From Paracentrotus lividus (lineage: Eukaryota > Echinodermata > Echinoidea > Camarodonta > Echinidae): a DNA stretch of 64,000 nucleotides. Positions 11,601 to 22,000 of the stretch are shown here, one piece after another. Under the pieces are notes generated by a model. It searched no databases. It saw only the letters and a list, made by a program, of their open reading frames with translations, and was not told where the DNA came from. Where the stretch lies: contig CALNVZ010003429.1 in assembly GCA_940671915.1 (NCBI GenBank), forward strand, positions 25,435,042 through 25,499,041, written 5' to 3'. A program made the position numbers and the translations under genes. How positions within the stretch are numbered: the first letter of the stretch is position 1; each line of letters begins with the position of its first letter.

Positions 11601-14600
11601 TTCACCGTTGACCTGAGCGCTCCGGCTATTTGGGGGAAGGGATTCATCCCAGTCCCTTAGGTCGATGACCCTGGTGATCCTCTTCGACAGTTCCTACATT
11701 GTCCACATAGTCTGCAAAAGCCTGCAAGACCTCTTGTGTAACAACAGGATTGCCAACCTCCAGGTTTTCCTGTACAGAAATACTAGTTTTCAGTCCCGGC
11801 ATCCTCTACTGGTAACTTGGAGGGTCCATTTTTGGAATCCTCTACTGCTACCTTGGAGTCGCCATTCCCGGAATCTCCTCCTGCCGTATGTGGGTTTGCA
11901 TCTTTGGAACACCCGTCTATTCCCTCATCGCGGCCGCTACCTCCGCGGACCAGAAGGTGGCCATCTCCCCCTCCGGCCCGCTGGAGTTTTCCTCCTGCAG
12001 CATTTTGACAGCCTTAGGGTTTGCTGGCTCTGTGCAATCCCTACGGAAATGGCCTGATTTTCCGCACTTGTAACACCGAGCCTCCTCTGGGCGACATGGT
12101 GATGACATTCCCAGAGGGGACAAGCGGGTGAGAAGAACTGTGATTCGCTCCAGCTTTTTCTCTATTCCTTGCAGTCGTCCCTCAAATGCCTCTGCTGTGC
12201 CTGGGAGTCCCATGCTGGGGACCTCCTCATACTCTGGAGCGTTGAGAGGAGTTGATGTCGCACCTCCAACTCCTTCTGTTAGCATCTGAGTGGGGGGATA
12301 CCTTGTCTTCGCCCCCATTTGTTTTGTTGGGGATGACGAAGGGGTCTGCACCTGTCTTGCAGCCACCCCTTGATGTAGGGAAGAGAGGGTCTGATCCTCC
12401 AGTACCCTCTTCACCTCCTGGCGCTTAGGTTTTCCAAAAATCACCTTACGGGAGTGGATATGCCATGTTACCAAGTCCACGGCCTCCTCCACCATCCCAG
12501 GTCTCATGTTTAGCGCATGGAGACCAGCCTCCCTATCGGAGCACCCCTGGCAGAATTTCAACACACTTTGGCGTTGAACCTGAACTTCAGGCGCTTCTGG
12601 AAAGGTGCGAGTGGCAATGTCCACCACTCGCTCAGCCCAGTCCATGAAATCCTCATCGGATCTCTGCTGGGCGCGGGTAAACTCCATCAGAGCCATTTCT
12701 GGAGGCTCATTTGCACCAAAACGACGCTCCATCTGAGCCCTGAGCCACCAGCTGGTGTAGGAGGATTGGTACCCTTCTCATCAGTCTCCGAAATAGTCAC
12801 TCGCCGACCCTTGCAGATTCCACCACATCTGTGACATCTGAGGGTAGCATCCCAGCCTTCGGCTCGCGAATGATGTAAACTTCGCGTAAATGCACCCCAG
12901 TCTCCCTTGCATCAAAACCGATTGACTTTGGAGGGGTGCCATCCAGTATTCCGAAGATGGCCTGCTCATAGCTGGTTGAGAATGTGCGATGCCATAATTG
13001 GGATGCCACTTCCAGATGTACATGTACTTCTTGATGTTGCTGGGTGGACCCAACCCGGTTCCCCTTCCGCTTCCTCGGTGGTGGGACCCCTGGGGTGTTC
13101 CATAACCTTGGCCGATCCCGATTGGGTCCATAAGGGTTCCCATATCCTTGGATGGTGGGGTGGGGTCCCAGTTGTATTCCCATAACCTTGGGCTGCGCCC
13201 GATTGGTCCCATAGGGGGCGTCCATAGGGTTCCCATATCCATGGATTGGTGGGGTTGTGTCCCAGCAGTATTCCATGACCGTGGCGGTAATGGGGTTACG
13301 AAGGAGTCCCATATCCCTGTCTTGGTGAGGCGGGATCCTAGAAGGATCCCATACCTTGGGCTGGTGGATCCCGAAGATTTCCCATGACCTCGGCTGTTAA
13401 TGGGGTTACGGAAGGAGTCCCATATCCCTGGTTGGTGGAGGCGGGATCCTAGAAGGATCCCCATACCCCTGGGGGTGTAGGCGGGGTCCCAGAAGGATCC
13501 CTGTGCAGGCCACTTGCTTGGTTCTCCTCCGGACGGCGGGTATTGCTCATAAAAAGGCAACCCTCCTGGCCGACCAGTGGCGGAACCTTGTTGAAAGCCT
13601 TGCTGTGCCGTTTCATGTGCGGTTCGTAGAATGGCTGCGCTTCGAGGGTTAATGGGAGAATATTCGAAAACCGACCAATTCCCCTCCTAGAACCGACCGA
13701 TCATCGCCTGAGTTACATTGCCCTAGCCTCCCTATGGCTATGATGCGTCCCGCCTTCTCGGCACCGATTCCCGGAATGCCCCAGAATATCAAACGGGCGA
13801 TAGTTATTCGCGTAGCGCTTTGCCATGCTGTATCTCAACCTTAAAAACAAAGAGGATGNNNNNNNNNNNNNNNNNNNNNNNNNNNNNNNNNNNNNNNNNN
13901 NNNNNNNNNNNNNNNNNNNNNNNNNNNNNNNNNNNNNNNNNNNNNNNNNNNNNNNNNNNNNNNNNNNNNNNNNNNNNNNNNNNNNNNNNNNNNNNNNNNN
14001 NNNNNNNNNNNNNNNNNNNNNNNNNNNNNNNNNNNNNNNNNNNNNNNNNNNNNNNNNNNNNNNNNNNNNNNNNNNNNNNNNNNNNNNNNNNNNNNNNNNN
14101 NNNNNNNNNNNNNNNNNNNNNNNNNNNNNNNNNNNNNNNNNNNNNNNNNNNNNNNNNNNNNNNNNNNNNNNNNNNNNNNNNNNNNNNNNNNNNNNNNNNN
14201 NNNNNNNNNNNNNNNNNNNNNNNNNNNNNNNNNNNNNNNNNNNNNNNNNNNNNNNNNNNNNNNNNNNNNNNNNNNNNNNNNNNNNNNNNNNNNNNNNNNN
14301 NNNNNNNNNNNNNNNNNNNNNNNNNNNNNNNNNNNNNNNNNNNNNNNNNNNNNNNNNNNNNNNNNNNNNNNNNNNNNNNNNNNNNNNNNNNNNNNNNNNN
14401 NNNNNNNNNNNNNNNNNNNNNNNNNNNNNNNNNNNNNNNNNNNNNNNNNNNNNNNNNNNNNNNNNNNNNNNNNNNNNNNNNNNNNNNNNNNNNNNNNNNN
14501 NNNNNNNNNNNNNNNNNNNNNNNNNNNNNNNNNNNNNNNNNNNNNNNNNNNNNNNNNNNNNNNNNNNNNNNNNNNNNNNNNNNNNNNNNNNNNNNNNNNN

Positions 14601-15919
14601 NNNNNNNNNNNNNNNNNNNNNNNNNNNNNNNNNNNNNNNNNNNNNNNNNNNNNNNNNNNNNNNNNNNNNNNNNNNNNNNNNNNNNNNNNNNNNNNNNNNN
14701 NNNNTAATACCTGCCCTTAAAAATAGAAAGCAGATCTGGCCATTTAAATTGACACGACTAACCCGAAAAAAGAAGTAGCCTTAATATAATTAAATACTAA
14801 ATCCAAAAGAGTAACCTTCAATACAATTAATGTATCAAAAAGGCCAAAAAAACCTACCCCTTTATACTGTAACTTACAGGTAAATGCAAAAGAACAAGAT
14901 ATAAACAAACAACTTATACCACAACTAAGTCCTTAGGACTTCATCCTTCCCCCTTCCCTAAAAAGAAAAAGGAAAGACGAAACTAGCAATAAAAAAGAGC
15001 ACAAAGATACAGTGTACCTGTGAAGGGACCCCTAGCTGCAGTCTCCACGTGAATCCGATCACCTGTAGCTTTGCTCAACGCCTCTACCCAAGCAAGAATA
15101 TCGCAGAAATACTCGTATAGACTAAATTTAATTACAAAGACGAGACAAGTCATATTAGCCCTAAATTATTAAGAAGCACTGAGAAAAAAAAAAAAACAAA
15201 AAGGGGAGGCCCCCAAAACGTTTGTGTTGGGGGGGAAAAGGACCCAACTGCAGTCTCCTCAGCTACACCGAGTTAACCTGTCCTTGCTTGCCAAAGATAG
15301 TTCCACAGAGAGTATTGTTATTCAAAAACTACTTCTGAGTTTAAATTTAAAAATAGTAAATTTAAATTGCACAATAGAACGATACAAGCAATTAGATCTA
15401 AATTAGCCCTAAATATTAAGAAGCGCAAGAAAAACAAAGCACGTGTGTGGAAAGACCCGAGCTGCAGTCTCCTCAGCTAACCGAGTTAACCTGTCCTGCT
15501 TTGCAAAGAAAGTTCCACAGAGAGTATTGTTTTCCAAAAAATACTTCTGAGTTTAAATTTAGAAATAGTAAAGTTAAATTCCACAATGAAACGACACAAG
15601 TCACAAGCACTTAATTAGATCTAAGTTGAGTCTAAATATTAAGGAGCACACGAAAAACAAAGCGCGTCCACGGAAAATCCCAGAGCTGCAGTCTCCTCAG
15701 GCAACCGAGTTACCCTGTCCTGCTTTGCAAAGACGACTTCACAGAGAGTGCATCGTTTTTCAAAAATACCCCTGGTTAAGTTTAGAAACAAGAAACAGTG
15801 ACCCCAAGATGAGCAGAGATGAAGATAAAAAATAAAATCAAGTCATGCACTCAGTCAGAATCACAACCAAAATAACAACGAAGGAACACAACTTCACAAG
15901 CCCAGATTTTGACACGCAA

Positions 15920-15971
<52 letters not shown>

Positions 15972-17267
15972 TGCACCGATGGGGGGTCATGAAAATATCA
16001 CAACCCTGGAATGTAAACAGAGGTTAGACCTAGGTCTAAATGGCTAATCCTCTATCAAGAAAAAATTATCGAGAGCTATGATGAACTCTTGCAGGGTGAG
16101 TGCACCCTGTAAATAAGCCTCGATAAGAAAAGCGAGATTATCCTCACCTTGAATGGCTAAATAAAAAGGACCGTCTTCGCCCTCACCGGCCATCTGGCAC
16201 ACACAGAAATTAAAAGTGTAAACAATCTTGCCACAAAAGAGCAGCAAAACCACCATCAAATTCACAAAATAACAGCACAAAGAAATCTGAAAATAGATCT
16301 AGAAAAATCTATATCAAGATCAATACACTCAACATCAAAAACATTAAGCGAGAGCTTAATCTGATCAGTTCCCCCACCGACCTGCCCGATCTTACCCTGT
16401 AAGATCGCGTGTGTATGAGGCTAACAGAGCAGAATATGAACTCTGTGTTACACATGTAAACATGTATAGGGATCGGACCGCAGCTATGCACCAAGTCACA
16501 TAGACACACACAGTGCAAAAAAATGCTGGGCTCCCCAATATTTAATTACGCATTTTAAAATGGTTCGACCTGACTACGCCAAGTAATGTAGCGTCGATTT
16601 GGCGCTACTATTAATAAATATCATAAATAGTAACTTACCTTAGTTAATACATCTGAGAATACATCGATTATACTGGATACAAGTCATCATAAATACGAGC
16701 TTCAATGCTTCCATAATAAGGGTTTCTGGCCATCTGCGATGACGTCATAGTTCCCATCATGCAAGTGTACTTTCGGTGATGACATCATAATAGACTCCTA
16801 AGTAGCTCCTGCTACAGAGATCTCTACACTACAGTTAACGTTAGGGCCTAAAATGTATTAAAATCCTATTATCCAAGTTAAATATTTCACAGTTAATACT
16901 ACTAACAAGTGTTAAATATAGAGCCAAAGCCTACTGCACTTTAAACCTTTGATTGGCTTGTATACCACTTGCACTCAGTTGCAGTTGCAGAATCATGGCA
17001 CACCGACACAAAGCGGGACGATCCCCAGACACGTCAAACGGGCAAGTTCAGCGATAACATTCTCTGCAGTGCCGATGGGGAGAATTCCAGCAGGTGAAAA
17101 TTGACACCGTATGCGAATTTAGAGTGGGTGTTTTTATACTGTAATATATGTTTTTTAACATAAAATTGGCCAGAAATTACCTTCGTTTCGCTGTTGATAT
17201 TTACTTTGATGTTCCCGGCGTTAAGAAAAGAAGCAAGTGCTCGAATTTCACTCCGTTGTTCTGCCAT
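5585..17267 (-). CDS. EEF1E1: EEF1E1 / AIMP3 (p18), complete five-exon gene
   Basis: EEF1E1 (AIMP3/p18) is a small GST-fold scaffold protein of the cytosolic multi-aminoacyl-tRNA-synthetase complex; in mammals it binds methionyl-tRNA synthetase and can act in the nucleus in ATM signalling. Exons, 5' to 3' on the minus strand, are 17267-17181, 9409-9212, 8470-8375, 7315-7256 and 5671-5585. All junctions are phase 0 with AG/GT borders, giving 175 residues plus TAA, close to the 174 residues of the human protein. Recognisable motifs are QWLEYRVTEVD in exon 2, FSLADLILYFGLH in exon 3, EKEKYMHLSRWFDH in exon 4 and LPNTRQHL in exon 5. The start ATG was chosen because it opens the exon 1 frame just after upstream non-coding sequence. 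Intron 1 (7.8 kb) contains a young LTR retrotransposon in the same orientation. Confidence 0.93.
5829..6438. mobile_element. Foldback MITE in the EEF1E1 downstream region / last intron
   Basis: The left end AAAGGACTCATCCGGGCTGA pairs with the right end TTTCAGCCCGGAGTCCTCC. Inner pairs include CATCAAAATCGGAT with ATCCGATTTTGATG, and GATGATGTCTCAGTCCCCC with GGGGGACTGTGACATCATC. It lies in EEF1E1 intron 4. It has no coding capacity. Confidence 0.8.
6439..8374. other. EEF1E1 intron 4 remainder, exon 4 and intron 3: no further gene seen
   Basis: Apart from exon 4 (7256-7315) this stretch is ordinary AT-rich intron. A GC-richer patch at 7450-7880 looks like decayed mobile DNA, but no ends could be defined. 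Confidence 0.4.
7256..7315 (-). CDS. EEF1E1: EEF1E1 exon 4
   Basis: Twenty codons ending EKEKYMHLSRWFDH, matching the conserved EKEKYLNVSRWF region of the family. The acceptor is CATTTAG and the donor CAC|GTAAGT. Confidence 0.9.
8375..8470 (-). CDS. EEF1E1: EEF1E1 exon 3
   Basis: Thirty-two codons, ELNSYLSSQTYFVGHRFS followed by LADLILYFGLHYKV, the GST-C core helix region. The acceptor is TTTTCAG and the donor GTT|GTAAGT. Confidence 0.93.
8978..9176. mobile_element. CGCGAAAA-type MITE, copy 1
   Basis: Ends are CTGTATAAGCCAATATTTTC and CGAAAATAACCACTTATACAG with TA on both sides. The interior is rich in TTTCGCG/CGCGAAA. The same family is seen at 29332-29537, 39488-39674, about 41784-41965 (decayed), 47225-47404 and, in the right arm of the inverted repeat, about 62990-63168. 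It is in EEF1E1 intron 2. Confidence 0.85.
9212..9409 (-). CDS. EEF1E1: EEF1E1 exon 2
   Basis: Sixty-six codons starting IPCMQCNGTSVSG and containing the family-typical QWLEYRVTEVD. The acceptor is TTCCTTAG and the donor AAG|GTATGT. Confidence 0.93.
9413..10737. other. EEF1E1 intron 1, proximal part
   Basis: No exon or defined mobile element is seen. Short open frames on both strands lack family resemblance and splice context. A G run lies near 10643. Confidence 0.4.
10743..10974 (-). repeat. 3' LTR
   Basis: Begins AATGTAGCG and ends CCTGCTACA on the plus strand. It is nearly identical to the LTR at 16585-16816 (GTCGATATGG here, GTCGATTTGG there). Confidence 0.9.
11917..12732 (-). CDS. Gag protein with CCHC zinc knuckle (LTR element)
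   Basis: A 271-codon open frame. The region just upstream and at the start reads SWWLRAQMERRFG. A helix-rich capsid-like part follows and, near residue 222, a zinc knuckle CYKCGKSGHFRRDC (C-X2-C-X4-H-X4-C). An in-frame stop lies about 50 bases upstream of the first ATG, while the reading frame clearly continues N-terminally in another frame, so Gag is interrupted by a frameshift or is made as two products. No pol follows. Structural protein of the retroelement particle. Confidence 0.82.
   Translation of the reverse strand: MERRFGANEPPEMALMEFTRAQQRSDEDFMDWAERVVDIATRTFPEAPEVQVQRQSVLKFCQGCSDREAGLHALNMRPGMVEEAVDLVTWHIHSRKVIFGKPKRQEVKRVLEDQTLSSLHQGVAARQVQTPSSSPTKQMGAKTRYPPTQMLTEGVGGATSTPLNAPEYEEVPSMGLPGTAEAFEGRLQGIEKKLERITVLLTRLSPLGMSSPCRPEEARCYKCGKSGHFRRDCTEPANPKAVKMLQEENSSGPEGEMATFWSAEVAAAMRE
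12781..13560 (-). CDS. Gag N-terminal region with degenerate P/G/Y/W repeats (frameshifted)
   Basis: Open frames here encode repeated motifs such as GYGNPYGP, RLWNTPG and GILLGSRL produced by a degenerate tandem DNA repeat of about 60-70 bp at 13080-13500. A second frame (13312-12797) reads without stop through REVYIIREPKAGMLPSDV to a stop just before the main Gag frame. Which frame is translated cannot be decided here; a shift between frames is likely. Confidence 0.5.
   Translation of the reverse strand: MPFYEQYPPSGGEPSKWPAQGSFWDPAYTPRGMGILLGSRLHQPGIWDSFRNPINSRGHGKSSGSTSPRYGILLGSRLTKTGIWDSFVTPLPPRSWNTAGTQPHQSMDMGTLWTPPMGPIGRSPRLWEYNWDPTPPSKDMGTLMDPIGIGQGYGTPQGSHHRGSGRGTGLGPPSNIKKYMYIWKWHPNYGIAHSQPAMSRPSSEYWMAPLQSQSVLMQGRLGCIYAKFTSFASRRLGCYPQMSQMWWNLQGSASDYFGD
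13859..14704. other. Assembly gap (846 N)
   Basis: Run of N inside the LTR retrotransposon. Any frame spanning it is meaningless. True length is unknown. Confidence 1.
15010..15830. repeat. Tandem repeat of about 210 bp in the LTR element leader
   Basis: Four copies, the first decayed, each containing GCTGCAGTCTCCTCAGC, then CCTGTCCTGCTTTGCAAAGA, then TTCCACAGAGAGTATTGTT. Copies start near 15037, 15248, 15461 and 15685. They lie between the 5' LTR and Gag. Confidence 0.8.
15920..15968. repeat. Long poly-A tract
   Basis: About 48 consecutive A within the LTR element; on the element's coding strand this is poly-T. Confidence 0.95.
16044..16192 (-). CDS. Small acidic open frame in the LTR element leader
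   Basis: Forty-nine codons beginning MAGEGEDGPFYLAIQGEDN and ending FIIALDNFFLIED. It lies downstream of the 5' LTR and before the leader repeats, in the element's sense orientation. I do not recognise it; it may be a leader peptide or chance. Confidence 0.3.
16585..16816 (-). repeat. 5' LTR
   Basis: Same length (232 bp) and nearly the same sequence as the LTR at 10743-10974. It should hold the element promoter, about 360 bp inside EEF1E1 intron 1 from exon 1. Confidence 0.9.
17181..17267 (-). CDS. EEF1E1: EEF1E1 exon 1 (start)
   Basis: Encodes 29 residues beginning MAEQRSEIRALASFLNAG and ending NSETK. The donor is AAG|GTAATT and the phase is 0. An upstream in-frame ATG at 17309 exists but adds non-conserved residues, so the start at 17267 is preferred. 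Confidence 0.85.
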
Positions 17268-17548
17268 AATAATTGCTCTGCTTTTCTCTCGCTCGATGCA
17301 CTTGCACAAACTTAGAAGCTTGTGTTAAAGACGATGAAGAATGAAACGTTTCGTGTTGCCAAACTGAAGAATGTAAAGATATAATGTTCTCATAATTTGA
17401 TTCGATAATTTATAAGTTACAATTAAAGTACGGTACCAGGCCATAGAAATGTCTTTTTTGCGGGCTCTCACAGAAAAAAAATGTAATGGGAGGCTATTTA
17501 CTAGTTGACTGTTTTTTTGTTTTTTGTTTTTATTTATTTACCCGGTAT

Positions 17549-17579
<31 letters not shown>

Positions 17580-18856
17580 TATTTTTATTTATTTATTTAT
17601 TTTATTTTACTTTATTTTTATTTTTCTTTTATTTTATATATTATTATTTTTTGGGGGGGGGGCGAGGGGGGGGGACGCTTGACGAGCAGGCAAAAGTCAT
17701 TATGTTTTTACCAGAGGGGCCTTCAGCACATTCCTGTTTTACTTTCGATCCTCACCGCCTGGAAATAGATTTTTTGACATGAAGGTAGACCCTCTGCAGA
17801 TTAAAAAATAATGAACAAGATTTACCATGCGTCATCAAATTAGGCCAAAAATATATTTGAATTTCGATAGCTTATTTCTGATATGATCTACCCAATTCTT
17901 TAGGCCTATCATGAGGCCATTGGCTGTGAATAAAATGCTATTTTGAACTTTTTGAACACATACCAATCAGTGCTGGTCGGCATTTGTTTTCTATAAAAGT
18001 TCAGCATTGAAATATTTCCACATAATCTATCAAAAATTAAACATTTAAAGCCGATGGTCATCACAATTAAAGATCCAATTAAAATAGGCCTACCAGATTT
18101 TTTATCTGAACCTAAAAATCTAATTTGCAACAAGATCGGAAGTGTCGGCTCTTTATTCATATAAATCTCTTTGTTAAAAGCAGAGGCGGAGGAAAGAATT
18201 TGAAAATGGGGGTTGAGGCTTTTTTTTTTCTGAAAAGGGGGCAGATCAGAGATATGAAGAAAACAGTATTCAGATAAATAAGGGGTGAGCAGATCGAAAT
18301 TTATGCTTTTAAGAATTTTAATGGCTTTTTTTTATTTATTTTTTTTATAGTAATGAACAAAAATCAGAAGAAATCAGCTCAGAATTTCAGATAACTGTGC
18401 ATGCATCATATTCGACTCTATTTAGTATCGGCGAGAGCAAAGCACGAGCCAAAAGTGTTGGGTTACTTAATAAGACATATGGAGTATTAAAAGTGCCCCC
18501 TTTTAAAACATAAATTGTCCATGGGACTTTTCAAAAGTCTGAAAGGATTCTTTTTAGTATAAAAAGATCAGTTTTTAGTAAAGAAAAGGGGCACTTTTGG
18601 GTTATGAAAAGGGGCACTTCCCTCGGTTCCGCTGGCTCTGAAATAATGAAAATAATTATGCAACACATCAATAATTTAAAAATTGTTCGAATGTATTTCC
18701 TCTCTCAATCGGCAGTTTTTAATTTTTGTTTGAAATATTATAAATTTGCAGCTGTATTCAAGGTTTTTGGATCTTTAAATTGGCACTTCGAACATTACCA
18801 CGAATTTCTTAGCACTCTAAGAGTCTAACTTCAGAAAACGTGCAGCTCTAGTCAAA
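17268..18856. promoter_or_regulatory. Intergenic region between divergent EEF1E1 and TPR
   Basis: The two start codons face away from each other across 1,589 bp, so both promoters must lie here or in unseen 5' UTR exons. The segment contains a TTTA/TTTTA low-complexity run (17513-17650), a G run (17653-17674) and AT-rich sequence. The TPR start sits in CAAAATGGCGG, which resembles a YY1 core element; that is a resemblance only. No TATA box could be assigned confidently. Confidence 0.55.
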
Positions 18857-19025
18857 ATGGCGGGTGACTCAGAGAAATTCAAAGAACTTGGAGCTGTTTT
18901 AGGCGCAGAGGAGTTAAATTCGCTCTCTGACGAATGCAAGAATAAATTAGAAAAATTGCTGGCTTCCAAGACAACGTCTCTGAATACCTTGAAGACTAAT
19001 AATGAACGTCTGAAGATCAATTCAG
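18857..19025 (+). CDS. TPR: TPR exon 1 (start)
   Basis: Begins MAGDSEKFKELGAVLGAEEL and runs to LKINS, ending phase 1 at CAG|GTATGT. ATG context TCAAAATGG is favourable, and LSDECKNKLEKLLA matches the TPR N-terminus. Confidence 0.88.
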
Positions 19026-22000
19026 GTATGTAATTACATGACCGAATTATTTGGACAGGAAATGGTCGGCGCGAGTTGCCTTACCCTTGCGGCAGTGCTT
19101 CTTTCTCCCGAACCTGGCGGCGTAGGCGTAGCGCGTGTGTGTGTGCTGGCTCGGTTGGTCAATAGCATCTTGAGTGAGCGTGGTTCGCCTTGCAGGGGAA
19201 TCATGTGAAAAGCTCTATAAAATCGCTATGTTGTTTTATTTTCATTCATCGTGATTTTTCAAAATTTGTCATATGACAATTGACATGTGACCTTTTTTTA
19301 TTTCATTATTTGTGCAACTGCGACTGCAGCCTGCTCGATAGCCCCGAGACGCCGCCACGAAGTGGCGGCGTCCTGAAGTAAACATATGCATCTGGCCCAA
19401 GCTCACCGTTTTCCCCAATAAAACGATGAAATTCAACCCCCAAAAACTGTTTATAACAAATGATACACATACATGCAATGCCACTTACCTAAGCATACCA
19501 GCCGGAATATGGTAAATAAAAACAAACATGAATAGCTCCCAGAATAAGAAGATTTTCTTTGGGTTTTCGTCAGTATCGTAAATTTGCCCGATTCGCCATA
19601 TTGATAAAGCTTGAATAAAAGGGGGACCCTGGAGTAGCCTCGATCAAGACGTTCTTTCTTTATAGTTTGTAAATTTTGTTACGAAAAAGGCTGATGCCGG
19701 AAAAATGGAATCAAAAACTAACATAACAAATAATTCATGACTACTAATGTAAGTAATCTCAGATATTTTGGTTAATTACCATGAAATGGCATAAAAATAT
19801 AATTATGGTTTTAATGACTTGTCTAAAGTCTAATCACGGCAATATCCATGACGCATGCGTATTACGAAGACAAACCTATGCATGCTATGACCACGAATTG
19901 TTCTACTGGAGAAGTTTGGAAATTTTGACCCCCAAATTACACATAAGAAGATTCACCAACAAAGACGATAGTGTACCGGCCTGATATGTAAGTATATATT
20001 AAAGTAATATATCCGGTATTTTAATGACAAGGATTTAAGTTATTGCCCGGAAAAGCTCCAAAAAACGGACTTCACATCGCCGTTAAATGTCAATAAAGCG
20101 TAGCCCGCACACTTCGTGTGCGGGCTAGTCGTAGTAACCTGCTCGATTGCTCACGACACTGGCACTGTAACGTTAGTCCAGACAATTCTGAAATTCAACG
20201 TACACACGCGCACACATAAAAGGGGGAGTAACATTACTTTAGGGGCGGGAGTAGATCTATAACAACAAAAAAAAGAGAAGAAAAAAAAAAGAGAGAGAGA
20301 AGAAGAAAGAAAAAAAAAAAAGAAAAGATAGGGCCGGGGTTCCAACAGCCTTTTCGGCCTCCAGGACCAGTCCCAGGTCTCTCCCACCCACTCGCAAGTA
20401 TGAAAACGTGGCTCGGTCTTTGCCGCTAATCTTTTAGGTAAACCCTTCCACCCTCCTGGTTGGGCTTAAACTAGATCCTTCCCTGGCCCTGACTGTTTCA
20501 TCAAGAAATAAAACTAAAAACAGCTAAAGTAATGAAAGGAACATTAAAAAATCCAGTTTTGATTCTAGGCTTAACAGCAATTAAAAAAAAGTAAAAGAAA
20601 TTAGTACCTCTCCATACTCCCAGATAGTTTTGCCTGCTTGAATGCCAACAATGTGCAGTAGATCTACATAAACATGTAAGCCCTGTATTGAATGTAGCTT
20701 ATGAGCATGCAGGAATGACAAAGAAAACTGCATTTTACAATTTAATTTTCTCACTTTTTATCCCATGACAGAACAACGCTATGAACAACTTGAGAGACAG
20801 CTGATTGGAGCACATACAAAGCTCGAAACAGAGTCAAGTCAGCTTCAGGATGCCAAGAATAAAACAGAGGAACTTGGTAAGAGGCTCATGTTTTTTGTTT
20901 TTTTTGGGGGGGGGGATAGGGTTGGGTAGCGGGTTGGAGGCGAGAGCAGTTAACCTTCCCAACATCAGAAAGTTGTGAGAGGCTGGGGGTAATTTGATTT
21001 TGCAGTTTGCTATAGTTTAATTCATTTAAAAGTTAATTGATTTCAATTCATACACAATTAGGAGGTTTCTCAGTTGCGATGAAAGATGTCAAAGATCATA
21101 TGATTTACTGATCACAATAATTAATTTTAATGTTTAGTAACTAGTATCTCACGTTGTAGTACTCTACTCTTTAATATATGGCATTTTTATTGAGTCTTGC
21201 TTGTGTATAAAAAATATATTGATTTTCCTTTTCTTTTTAAAAATCCCTCGGGTTACACAAGATACATTGTATATTAAAGACTTTAATAAAAATTATGCAC
21301 CATCAAAATATATTCTTTTGCTTACATGTATATTTGCCACAAAAAAAAAAACAAACAAACAAACAAAACTGTTACCTTCTGTAAACTTTGCAATACAGAG
21401 AGTCAGCTCCAGGCAGCCAAACTGGAGCTCAAAGAGTTCAAATGTCAGACGGAAGGTACAGCAAGCTCATACCAGGAGCTTGCGAGGGTCAGCCATCAGC
21501 TTGAAGGGGAGAAGCTAGACCTGGTAAATGTGGTGGAGAGAAAGACCAAACAACTGGAGCAGTTACAGGGTAAGGCCAGTTGTTAAACTAATAATCAGAG
21601 ATGTTGTTTTTCAGGAAATTTCCTGAATTCATGTTTTTTTTTTTACTCTGACAAATTTCTATGTAAACTTTTATTTACTTTAGCCTTTGATTATTTTTTT
21701 TCGCCCAAATTTGTACATTTTTCTTATGTCAGGATTTCTGAATATTGTGCACACAATTTTTCTTATTTGTGAGTACCCAAAGTGTGTTGCTCTATGATGG
21801 CGGCATTTATGCCTTACTTATTCTCTTTTGACATTTTCAGAGGAATGGAACAACATGTCTCAGAAGCTTGGAACATCCAGCGCTGCTTTAACACAGATGC
21901 AGATGAGGGTTGACGAGTTCGAGAATGAAGATGTCTCATTGAAGGTATGCTAATCAAATCTAATCAGTTTGTATTTTCCCTAATCTTCTAATCAGTTTCT

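Larger units (their letters stand above)
10743..16816 (-). mobile_element. Young gag-only LTR retrotransposon (Ty3/gypsy-like), sense to EEF1E1
   Basis: Two 232-bp LTRs (10743-10974 and 16585-16816) differ at only one base that I can see, and the element is flanked by the 5-bp direct repeat GAGAT (10738-10742, 16817-16821). The Gag frame is on the minus strand, so the 5' LTR is the right one. Next to it, reading minus, lies a TGGCGTAGTCAGG stretch that could be the primer binding site. Next to the 3' LTR is a purine tract AAAAGGGAGGGTAG. Between Gag and the 3' LTR there is under 1 kb and no protease, reverse transcriptase or integrase, so the element appears non-autonomous unless the gap at 13859-14704 hides much more. 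The Ty3/gypsy label rests on Gag style and 5-bp duplication and is an inference. Confidence 0.88.

Noticed and set aside
12465..13387. Plus-strand open frames opposite Gag
   Set aside because: They are shadows of the minus-strand Gag and its repeats; the zinc knuckle exists only on the minus strand.
13820..14778. Plus-strand open frames over the first gap
   Set aside because: They consist almost wholly of N and have no sequence support.
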